Origin: Chlorokybus atmophyticus
Taxonomy: Eukaryota; Streptophyta; Chlorokybophyceae; Chlorokybales; Chlorokybaceae
Reading direction: 5' to 3'
Length of the DNA stretch: 54,946 nucleotides
Assembly (NCBI GenBank): GCA_009103225.1
Contig: RHPI01002714.1
Coordinates: 9,419-64,364, forward strand
The translations under genes and the position numbers were made by a program. Of the stretch, positions 11,701 through 20,800 are shown one piece after another; the first letter of the stretch is position 1, and each line of letters opens with the position of its first letter. The notes beneath the pieces are model-generated. The model was not told the origin of the DNA. It searched no databases and was given only the letters and a program-made list of their open reading frames with translations.

Positions 11701-14232
11701 CACGGCCAGCCTCTTCTTGCTCAGTCTCTGTTGGCATGCGCCGTCGCCTTCTTCCCTCGCCGCCACGCCCTTTGATCTGGTATTCCACCTCACTGTGTGT
11801 AAACCTTCTTGTTGTGCAGGCTTGCTCTGGTTTGTGTATGCACAAAGTTGAGATGCTTCATTGTCTGTGCATGTGTGTGTGCATATGTGTTTGTGTGTTG
11901 ACCAAGTTAGTCAACGCACGGCCAGCCTCTTCTTGCTCAGTCTCTGTTGGCATGCGCCGTCGCCTTCTTCCCTCGCCGCCACGCCCTTTGATCTGGTATT
12001 CCACCTCACTGTGTGTAAACCTTCTTGTTGTGCAGGCTTGCTCTGGTTTGTGTATGCACAAAGTTGAGATGCTTCATTGTCTGTGCATGTGTGTGTGCAT
12101 ATGTGTTTGTGTGTTGACCAAGTTAGTCAACGCACGGCCAGCCTCTTCTTGCTCAGTCTCTGTTGGCATGCGCCGTCGCCTTCTTCCCTCGCCGCCACGC
12201 CCTTTGATCTGGTATTCCACCTCACTGTGTGTAAACCTTCTTGTTGTGCAGGCTTGCTCTGGTTTGTGTATGCACAAAGTTGAGATGCTTCATTGTCTGT
12301 GCATGTGTGTGTGCATATGTGTTTGTGTGTTGACCAAGTTAGTCAACGCACGGCCAGCCTCTTCTTGCTCAGTCTCTGTTGGCATGCGCCGTCGCCTTCT
12401 TCCCTCGCCGCCACGCCCTTTGATCTGGTATTCCACCTCACTGTGTGTAAACCTTCTTGTTGTGCAGGCTTGCTCTGGTTTGTGTATGCACAAAGTTGAG
12501 ATGCTTCATTGTCTGTGCATGTGTGTGTGCATATGTGTTTGTGTGTTGACCAAGTTAGTCAACGCACGGCCAGCCTCTTCTTGCTCAGTCTCTGTTGGCA
12601 TGCGCCGTCGCCTTCTTCCCTCGCCGCCACGCCCTTTGATCTGGTATTCCACCTCACTGTGTGTAAACCTTCTTGTTGTGCAGGCTTGCTCTGGTTTGTG
12701 TATGCACAAAGTTGAGATGCTTCATTGTCTGTGCATGTGTGTGTGCATATGTGTTTGTGTGTTGACCAAGTTAGTCAACGCACGGCCAGCCTCTTCTTGC
12801 TCAGTCTCTGTTGGCATGCGCCGTCGCCTTCTTCCCTCGCCGCCACGCCCTTTGATCTGGTATTCCACCTCACTGTGTGTAAACCTTCTTGTTGTGCAGG
12901 CTTGCTCTGGTTTGTGTATGCACAAAGTTGAGATGCTTCATTGTCTGTGCATGTGTGTGTGCATATGTGTTTGTGTGTTGACCAAGTTAGTCAACGCACG
13001 GCCAGCCTCTTCTTGCTCAGTCTCTGTTGGCATGCGCCGTCGCCTTCTTCCCTCGCCGCCACGCCCTTTGATCTGGTATTCCACCTCACTGTGTGTAAAC
13101 CTTCTTGTTGTGCAGGCTTGCTCTGGTTTGTGTATGCACAAAGTTGAGATGCTTCATTGTCTGTGCATGTGTGTGTGCATATGTGTTTGTGTGTTGACCA
13201 AGTTAGTCAACGCACGGCCAGCCTCTTCTTGCTCAGTCTCTGTTGGCATGCGCCGTCGCCTTCTTCCCTCGCCGCCACGCCCTTTGATCTGGTATTCCAC
13301 CTCACTGTGTGTAAACCTTCTTGTTGTGCAGGCTTGCTCTGGTTTGTGTATGCACAAAGTTGAGATGCTTCATTGTCTGTGCATGTGTGTGTGCATATGT
13401 GTTTGTGTGTTGACCAAGTTAGTCAACGCACGGCCAGCCTCTTCTTGCTCAGTCTCTGTTGGCATGCGCCGTCGCCTTCTTCCCTCGCCGCCACGCCCTT
13501 TGATCTGGTATTCCACCTCACTGTGTGTAAACCTTCTTGTTGTGCAGGCTTGCTCTGGTTTGTGTATGCACAAAGTTGAGATGCTTCATTGTCTGTGCAT
13601 GTGTGTGTGCATATGTGTTTGTGTGTTGACCAAGTTAGTCAACGCACGGCCAGCCTCTTCTTGCTCAGTCTCTGTTGGCATGCGCCGTCGCCTTCTTCCC
13701 TCGCCGCCACGCCCTTTGATCTGGTATTCCACCTCACTGTGTGTAAACCTTCTTGTTGTGCAGGCTTGCTCTGGTTTGTGTATGCACAAAGTTGAGATGC
13801 TTCATTGTCTGTGCATGTGTGTGTGCATATGTGTTTGTGTGTTGACCAAGTTAGTCAACGCACGGCCAGCCTCTTCTTGCTCAGTCTCTGTTGGCATGCG
13901 CCGTCGCCTTCTTCCCTCGCCGCCACGCCCTTTGATCTGGTACTCCACCTCACTGTGTGTAAACCTTCTTGTTGTGCAGGCTTGCTCTGGTTTATGTATG
14001 CACAAAGTTGAGATGCTTCATTGTCTGTGCATGTGTGTGTGCATATGTGTTTGTGTGTTGACCAAGTTAGTCAACGCACGGCCAGCCTCTTCTTGCTCAG
14101 TCTCTGTTGGCATGCGCCGTCGCCTTCTTCCCTCGCCGCCACGCCCTTTGATCTGGTACTCCACCTCACTGTGTGTAAACCTTCTTGTTGTGCAGGCTTG
14201 CTCTGGTTTGTGTATGTCTCTGTTGGCATGCA
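8726..14232. repeat. 216-bp satellite array, about 25 copies
   Basis: A tandem array with an exact 216-bp period and about 25.4 units. Central units are identical apart from rare single-base variants (for example near 9344, 9533 and 9560), while units at both ends are more diverged. That is the usual pattern of unequal-exchange homogenisation. Each unit contains a TG/GT-rich run, the inverted repeat GTTGAC-N7-GTCAAC (first copy at 8873–8891) and a pyrimidine-rich stretch ending TTGTGCAG that mimics a splice acceptor. Because 216 is divisible by three and one frame lacks stops, the array reads as a huge artificial ORF. The array lies directly before, and possibly inside an intron of, the gene at 14249–14651. 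Confidence 0.95.
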
Positions 14233-14248
14233 TGCTTGTGCATATCAG

Positions 14249-14651
14249 CTTGGCTGCGCCACGACGTGAGAGAGCTGCGGCAAACCGTTGCCGACTTGCG
14301 CAGGAAGGTATGACTTGCACTATCTATAAGCTGCTGATATCTGTTGGTAGCATGCATTGTGACCAAACTCTAGCAACGCAGGTGTCTGCACAGCGTCAAG
14401 AGATAGACAGGCTTGGTGTAGAACTGGAGGATGTTATAGCGGAGAATGTACGTGCCGCCCGCTACAAGTACAAGTTCCATTGCATGCGCTATCGCGTCCG
14501 GAGGGTGCCCAATCTCCCCGATAACGTGAGGGAGGAGATTTACAACCTCTTCCTGACACTCGCTGCATCCGATAGCGAGCCGTCGGAGTATACCGAGGCC
14601 ACCATGGGAGACTACGACAGCGATGGTCACGGCTATGACTACTCTAATTGA
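14249..14651 (+). CDS. Coiled-coil protein with acidic C-terminal tail (locus A)
   Basis: Two exons join in frame: 14249–14307 (WLRHDVRELRQTVADLRRK) and 14382–14651 (VSAQRQEIDRLGVELEDV …). The junction has a GT donor at 14308 and a GCAG acceptor at 14378–14381. The combined sequence has leucine heptads typical of a coiled coil, then a basic segment (YKYKFHCMRYRVRRVPN), then an acidic Asp/Glu/Ser/Tyr tail ending at TGA 14649–14651. Upstream exons, if any, lie before or within the 216-bp array and were not resolved. The arrangement of coiled coil then acidic tail is shared with the gene at 39339–40190, suggesting equivalent small proteins in the two loci. GTACATAGCT lies about 20 bases after the stop, as in two other genes here. 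Function unknown; possibly a dimerising DNA-binding or regulatory protein. Confidence 0.5.
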
Positions 14652-14924
14652 GTCAGCAGCAGTTTTCACCTTGTACATAGCTGCTCTATTAATGTCTTGC
14701 TGTTGAGGTTCCAGTAGGCCCCTAGCTGCTCGATCAGTGGGCCATAAGACCAGTTCCAATAGGCCAGTGGCGTTGTATACATGTGCTTCCTGCCTGCCTG
14801 CAATGAGAACCTGCTGTTATAGCGGCTGCTGTCTGTGCATACGGGGTACTCCATCACACGCATGTCTTGCGTTTTCTGTACGCAACATGCTTACATGCGC
14901 AGTCTGTTACATGTCTAATGCATG

Positions 14925-14968
14925 CGCATATGCACGCCACATTGTATACAATGTGGCGTGCATATGCG
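14925..14968. repeat. Perfect 44-bp palindrome
   Basis: The two 22-bp arms (CGCATATGCACGCCACATTG plus TA, then the exact reverse complement) meet with no spacer between 14946 and 14947. It lies in otherwise featureless DNA between the coiled-coil gene and the OTU gene. Apart from this, 14690–15350 contains nothing I can assign. Confidence 0.9.
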
Positions 14969-15353
14969 TGCAATAGCGGCGCCCCAAATCAACACACACC
15001 GTGCACCAGCCGTCACATTAACCAGCAACACCAGGCACAACCACAAAAACTACAGCTAGGGGGGCTGGTCTAGTGCAAGTGCTGGAATTGTATGTGCACT
15101 TGTATCACGCACAAAATTACACAACCTTCACATGTGCAACTACTGTCTTTGTTTCTATGTGGTTGTTCTATAGTGACGGCCTATACCTGGTTGCTGCATA
15201 TAGGACTACCTGGTGCAATTCATACCCTCTACATGCATTTTCACAGATGGATCGATTGCACCCAATTTGCAATACATCATTCAATGACCCTTGCCCAGTA
15301 CAGCGCCGCCTGACGCGCGGTACAGAGTTGCTTCAATGAATAGTGCACGGTTG

Positions 15354-15460
15354 TAGGGTTTAGAGTTGAGCACCTGCAGTAGTGCAACATTTCTTGCGTG
15401 ACGTGGTCTGAGGCGGCGGTTGTGGCGGCGGTGGTGGCGGCGGGTGGTGGCGGCGATGTG
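15354..15460. promoter_or_regulatory. Telo-box plus GGC tract upstream of the OTU gene
   Basis: TAGGGTTT at 15354–15361 is followed by GGCGGT/GGCGGC repeats to about 15460. The region lies upstream of the plus-strand OTU gene, and an ATG follows near 15484. Promoter function is inferred from its recurrence beside other gene starts. Confidence 0.4.
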
Positions 15461-15673
15461 AGCGGGAGGCGGTGTGGTTGCTATGGTGGTGTACTGCAAG
15501 CCTTTTCGCATCGGTGCTCCAACCGCTTTGTGTAGATCTCTTGCAGCTTCATAGGCAGCTTGGTAGGGTTTGAAGAATTCGCAAGCCAGGTGTAGTGCAT
15601 GCCGCGCTCCTCTTTGTTTGCGCTTGTTTTGCTGACCGCTCTCAAGGCCCATTCTTGCTCATGCTGATCGTAG

Positions 15674-15999
15674 GGGGCAGCCTCGTGCGTAAGGCCCCTG
15701 CATGCTCAGGCTATGTTGCAGCCAATTTTGTCTTGCATGTCGTCGTTTTTACGCCTCTGTTCATGCTGACCTCATGGGGCAGCCTCGTGCGTAAGGCCCC
15801 TACATGCTCATGCTAACCTCATGGGGCAGCCTCGTGCGAAAGGCCCCTGCATGCTCATGCTGACCTCATGGGGCAGCCTCGTGCGTAAGGCCCCTGCATG
15901 CACATGCTGACCTCAAGCAAACCTTGTCTTGCATGTTGTCAATTCACGCCTCTGTTCATGCTGACCTCATGGGGCAGCCTCGTGCGTAAGGCCCCTGCT
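15674..15999. repeat. Short dispersed repeat, five units, reverse orientation
   Basis: Five copies of GGGGCAGCCTCGTGCGTAAG followed by GCCCC start near 15674, 15775, 15821, 15869 and 15970. They are separated by CATGCTCATGCTGACCTCAT-type spacers. They are the reverse complement of the units at 6635–6740 and 7823–8000. The position is probably within the first introns or 5' region of the OTU gene. Confidence 0.8.
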
Positions 16000-16194
16000 T
16001 GCTCAGTTCCAAACTTGGCTCACTTGATCACTTCGTGTATGCTTGTAAGTTTCTATGTGTGTGTCGACACAGGTTGTTCATATTGGCACCAAAGCAGAAG
16101 GTCTTGCCAAGTTGTCAGCAGCAGCGTGCAGGTACTCTTGGAATGTGTAAACTTTCTCACACCAACACGTGCTCATACCGGTCATTGCAACCAG

Positions 16195-18691
16195 GAAAAG
16201 AGGTGAAGAAGCCGCAGATCCGGGCAAACAAGACCGACGAAGAGGTTTTTACTGATTTCAAGGCCCTTTGCGTATGTTATGCAAAAGTATGGAGAGAGGA
16301 AAAGGAAGACTGCCCTATATGGGAACAGCTGGTGGTCAAATACAAGCAGCGGTTGGAGAAAGCTGATTTGCTCGCCCTCTCGCATGAATGGAGAGTCAAG
16401 TTGGATCAATTCTGCGGCGGCAGCTCAGCAAGCTGTGTGACAAGCAGGCAGCAGCTGCGAGTATTGACCTTGGGAACTTTGTCGGAGAACCTGAAGCTGA
16501 AGTGGGCACATCAACGGGTCGTGCATCTACTGGTGGTCGTTGGGAGTCTGGTCTACCTCCTCCACAACCGGGCGATGAGGCGGAGCTGATTGGGCTGCTG
16601 CTGCATGAGACAAAGCTGCGGCTCTTTGACGCCTATGCTGATGGCAACTGCTTCTACTCTTGCATTGCCCAGTCGCGCCCTCCCGTCAACGCTGCGTGCC
16701 TGGAACGCGTGGGCGCAATCAAGAACGAGGCTTTCTGGCGAAGCATCGTGCTGGACAACGGCAACGAGCTACATACGAGAGATCAAGCTGCCAAATTGCG
16801 CAAGATGTGTGCTGACCAGGTCACCGTTCGTTGGTTACGGACGTATCGCAATTACGGGGCCTCTGGTGACATGGGCGAGGACTACGAGAAGGCCGCCAAG
16901 AAATTCCGGGTAACAACGGTTCTCGATGGAAAAGATGAAGGTGATGCAGCTAATGTTGCTCTGAAGAAAGTGATCGGTCATGAGGGTGTTTATGCGGACC
17001 AACTGCAATTGGCGCTGCTGGCGCACACACTGGGCATTCGCATTGGCACCGTGCAGCTCAAGGAGGTTGGTGACTGCAAGTACATCCTAGAAGCGGAGGA
17101 CAAGGGGGTACTCAGCAAAGGGGATGGCGGGAGGTATTATAAACCTGATGACAAAGGAAAGCTGCAGTATATTAAGCTTGTGGTGCTGATCGGCGAGGAT
17201 GTTCAGAAAGTGGCTGGCCATGTGATTATTGGCAACACAGACGCGAGCAAGGCCTGCGCGCATTACATGTCTCTCTTGGCGATGCGAGTGGTAGGCTCTC
17301 ATGTCAGCTCTGTGACATGCCACCAGAAGTCTTGCGCTACCTGTACCTTGATGGTCCTCCACAATCAGCACCCAGTGCCAAATCGGCGCCACTCCAGGCC
17401 TACATTTTCAAGTAGACCCCCTGTGCAATCGCAAGCTGTGTGTGTGCAAGAGGCTGAGGCCCAGGCCAAGGGAGAAGGCAAGGTTGAGACCCAGGCAATC
17501 GCGAAGGTCCAAAAGCCGAAGCTAAGGATGGGTCCAGAGTGCATGAAGAAGGTCGAGGCCAGCTTGAAGCAGCAAGCACAGGCCAAGGCCAAGCAGGCGG
17601 GCGAGGCGAAGACCAAGGCTGATGCTGAAGCCAAGGCCAGGCAGGAGCAGGCTGAGACTGAAGCCAGGGCCAGGCAGGAGCAGGCTGAGGCCAAGGCCAG
17701 GCAGGCGAGCGAGGCGAAGACCAAGGCTAATGCTGAAGCCAAGGCCAGGCAGGAGCAGGCTGAGACTGAAGCCAGGGCCAGGCAGGAGCAGGCTGAGACT
17801 AAAGCCAGGGCTAGGCAGAAGCAGGCTTTGGCTGAAGCCAAGGCCAGGCAGGAGCAGCTTGAGGCCAAGGCTAAGCAGGCACAGGTCAACCAAGAGGTTG
17901 AGGTGGAAGTCCAGAATCAGGCAGAACCCATGAGCCCAGCTGATGGACAGGTAAGCACTGTCATGCTGTCTGCGTGCAAGAGCAAGTGTGGAGTTGCACA
18001 ATGTGGCACCGAGCTTGATGTTATGCAGGGCAATGAGAGCTTTTCTGATGAATCTGGCACATCAACCAGTAGTCTTTCCTCTGGTGTTCCTCGTCGTGCC
18101 ACCACAAGCAAGAAGCGCAAACGCCGTCGTACTCGCAGCCGAGCTCCTGCGCAGATAGACAACACCCCTGCCGACGCTTTTAAGAAGCTGCGCCATCTGC
18201 GGCAGGCAGGTCGCAAAGTGGAGGAGTTTTACGCGCAGTTCGAACATCTGTGTATGGTTGCCAACGCGACAGCGCTGCAGGTGGATGATGCCCTCAAACT
18301 ACAGCTTTTTTTCAAGGGGCTTAGGAAAGGAGTGCGCAATTGCGTCGCGAAGGGTCCTTTGAACCAGGATTGGCGGGATGACCAGATCAACGAGCTTGTG
18401 CGCACTTGCAAGCAAAACGAAATCGAGCTGAATGAGACTTTGCAAAAGCACCATCTCAATCGAGAGAATTTTTCCGCATGCAAAGCAAACCCCATGGAGA
18501 TGTTAAAGTTGCAAAAACGCGAACACATTGATGATCGGCGGCAAAGCAAGAAACTGGCCAAGAAGCGTCAACATGAGCGTGAGCGAGCAGTGATAGGTCA
18601 GCAGCCAACACTCGAGCAGCAGGAGCAGCTGAAGCAGCAACTCTTTCAGGAGCGTGAGCAGAAGCGGCAGCAACGGAAGCAACAGTGCTAG
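16195..18691 (+). CDS. OTU-like cysteine protease with Ala/Lys coiled coil and Gag-like C-terminal region
   Basis: An exon begins after a CAG acceptor at 16194 (KEVKKPQIRANKTDEEV). Its frame shifts near 16400 into a 767-codon ORF beginning at 16388, by an indel or unseen intron. Numbering from 16388, an OTU-type domain spans about 78–300: DGNCFY with candidate nucleophile Cys88, and AHYMSLL with candidate His292. OTU proteases remove ubiquitin. Residues about 395–500 form an Ala/Lys/Gln/Arg repeat, probably helical. A basic stretch follows (KKRKRRRTRSR, likely nuclear localisation). The segment about 18170–18450 (PADAFKKLRHLRQAGRKVEE … LFFKGLRKG) resembles a retrotransposon Gag domain. The TAG at 18689–18691 interrupts a Lys/Gln/Arg-rich frame that would continue to TGA 18752–18754, so it may be a recent truncation. 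The gene converges with the methyltransferase 149 bp away. A paralogous OTU domain lies at 47447–48760. Confidence 0.7.
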
Positions 18692-18839
18692 GAGAAGGAG
18701 CAGCGGAAGCAGCGGCGAGAGCACAAAGAGCAGCAGCAGCGGCAACCTCAGTGAAACCTTACCATTCTGCAGGTGTGATCACAAATGAGACCTCTATGGC
18801 AATCAAGAGAGCTTACAACTGCAAAGTCCTCTACGTGTC

Positions 18840-20534
18840 TCAGTAAAAAGGAGGGTAATCGACATTTAAACCTATCGCTTCCAGCAACAGCCTGCCTACA
18901 TGTTCAGAGTAAGTAGGTGGAATAGCATTCTTGATTTCCGATTCTGCATCCATCCACTCCACCTGCATGGCAGACTGCCACCCTGCAATCGTACCACGGC
19001 AAGATGCTTGGCCGTATACCGGGTAAATTTGCCTCTCCCCAGGTAGCAACTGCCGGCGCTGCTCCGGGTGGGTGGCCAGCTCTCCAAGTGCAGAACCAGT
19101 GTGGTTGCATTCTAAGTCTGAGCGCATTGGAGGGTTTGTCTCGAAGATGCGATGGCGATACACATCCAACTTGAACATGCTGCCACACAGCTTCAGGTGA
19201 GTTGTCATGTGTCTTGACGCGCCTGCGACATTCTCTATCACCCATGCCTTGCCGCTTAACTGCAACTTGGCTCTTATGGGGTCAATCAGGTTGACGTGAT
19301 CCCATCGATATCCGTATGCGGACCGTTGTGTCGTGGGAATGGCTCCACTAAGAGCTTGGCATGGAGGACTTGCCCACACTGCATCGTATGCTGACAGGTC
19401 AGCGTCCATTGCATCCATCTGGCAGATGTTGAATGGGTATGCCGGCTGTGGCTTAATGTCTATACCCTCAACATCAAACCCAGCCCTGTATAGACCCGTA
19501 GCAACGCCACCGGCACCACAAAAGAGATCCAATGCGCGTGGCCTGTAATGTCTACCGCTTGAGTCGCATGGTGTGCGAGTTACGAGAAGGGGTGGTGGCC
19601 TGGGCCAACGATCGAGCTCGCGACCAGGCAAGTCTTGCAGTCTTATACATCTTTAACCACCAACTCGAACCATCACTGCAACGACATCTTGCATGTTGTA
19701 ACCCTCACGCACAGCTGCGATGTTCCAGTTTTTCAACAAGATGTGGTGCAGCCGCGGATCCTCATCGTAATCGTCGTACTTGATGGTATGTTTTCCCAAG
19801 CCACATGTTTTACTGAGCCAGTGCTTGCGTGAACACGCACATACATCACATACTCTGCATTATTTAGACACATGTACCTGTGTTGGCATTGAAAGTGATC
19901 ATGCGGCCTGCATACCAGGTGCTCATTCCAGGCCAGTATACCACGACGCGGCTTGCTACCAAAGACTGCCCCTCATCAACAATCTCCTTTCGCCACGCAG
20001 TTATTATCGCGGTATCGTTAACTGCGTCAACTACTGCTACATTCCCCTTCAACATCAAAGAGTGAGTTGCTTACGTATGAGAGCGCTGTTTGTGCGCCAG
20101 GACAGGACAGTTCAACTCACTTTGTTGTTGTGATCATCTTGGACTGTGGACTTGCCGCGACCGTTGCGCGCGAGCTGACGTCGCACCACATCACACTCCT
20201 GCCCATCCTTATATGCTCTAGGCCGGGCCCAAGGCAGGTGATCCATGGGCTCGCCGTCCCACTCAAACTTGGAAAGCGAGCATTGCAGGCAAGTGCATTC
20301 CTCGACAAAGAAGTTTGGCTTCATGCATTTTGCTAGAAGCCTGCACTGCCTCACATTATCTCCCCGGGCCTTATGGTGCCAGCAGGCTTCATAGAAGCCA
20401 TACTGCTCACTGTACAGCTTGCACTTCTCTTCATGCTGTTGCAGCCGTTTCAAGTTGCCGATTTCTATCCAAGTATGCTCTGCAGAAACTGCACACCTTG
20501 ACGCCGCGCATATTGCCGCCACGCAACTTACCAT
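18840..20534 (-). CDS. Zinc finger, Tudor-like and phage-type C5 DNA methyltransferase (locus A)
   Basis: Methylates cytosine C5 in DNA, by family. The catalytic exon (19631–18840, 263 codons) has motif I DLFCGAGGVATG (residues 35–46), motif IV SPPCQ (nucleophile Cys91), motif VI ENV (133–135), RHRIFET (159–165) and the terminal AIPPTYSEHVGRLL. The short, compact layout matches phage cytosine methylases rather than plant MET1 or CMT. Upstream exons encode a VCSFC…HEEKC zinc finger and a Cys/Trp-rich block (ACWHH … FEWDGEPM, about 20460–20160). A Tudor-like piece follows (VVVYWPGMSTWYAGRM, about 20058–19880; KYDDYDEDPRLHHILLKNW, about 19790–19690). A one-base frame shift is suspected near 20455. 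Every block has a counterpart in the gene at 44060–45787. It is divergent from the Tnp2 gene and convergent with the OTU gene. Bacterial contamination is unlikely given the introns. Confidence 0.85.
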
Positions 20535-20800
20535 TCAAACCCTAGTAGCTGATGCACTTCACGGAAGAAAAACTGGAGCACGTACGAAAATTACGGAGCA
20601 CATCCGGACTGAAGCCGCGGCTTATACTGGATCTAGGTTTCAATAGGATTGACGGTTCCAAACCCCAGTTCTACAACAGCGTTGCTAGAGCAGCGGCGAA
20701 GGCGGCGGTATCAGCGGCGGCGGCGGCGGTATCAGGTCAGGGCTCTAGATAGTTTGGTGGTTGTATGCCAGGATAATAGTTGACTAAACATCTTTGTAGC
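20535..20800. promoter_or_regulatory. Divergent promoter region, methyltransferase A / Tnp2
   Basis: The 266-bp interval lies between the presumed starts of the minus-strand methyltransferase and the plus-strand transposase. It has a telo-box AAACCCTA at 20537–20544 and GGCGGC repeats with two GGTATCAG words at about 20697–20740. Assignment as a bidirectional promoter is inferred from gene orientation. Confidence 0.4.

Noticed and set aside
8726-14232. CRISPR-like array
   Set aside because: Repeats are contiguous with no unique spacers, the unit is 216 bp and the context is eukaryotic.
8834-14320. Dozens of 67–68-codon ORFs on both strands inside the array
   Set aside because: They are the same short frame repeated every 216 bp and have no protein-like composition.
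8643-14651. A 2002-codon ORF spanning the satellite array
   Set aside because: It is open only because 216 is divisible by three and one frame of the repeat lacks stops. The reading is Cys/Val/Leu-rich and repetitive, and the true downstream exon (14249–14307) uses a different frame.
14925-14968. Palindrome as a transcription terminator
   Set aside because: It has no loop or U-tract and the context is eukaryotic, so a bacterial-type terminator makes no sense.
17365-17933. Cys/Leu/Ala-rich and Arg/Pro-rich ORFs overlapping the OTU gene
   Set aside because: They are frame shadows of the Ala/Lys/Gln/Arg coding repeat.
18840-19631. Bacterial or phage contamination as the source of the methyltransferase
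   Set aside because: The gene has intron-separated upstream exons, a paralogue 25 kb away in a different element and eukaryotic transposon neighbours in the same contiguous sequence.
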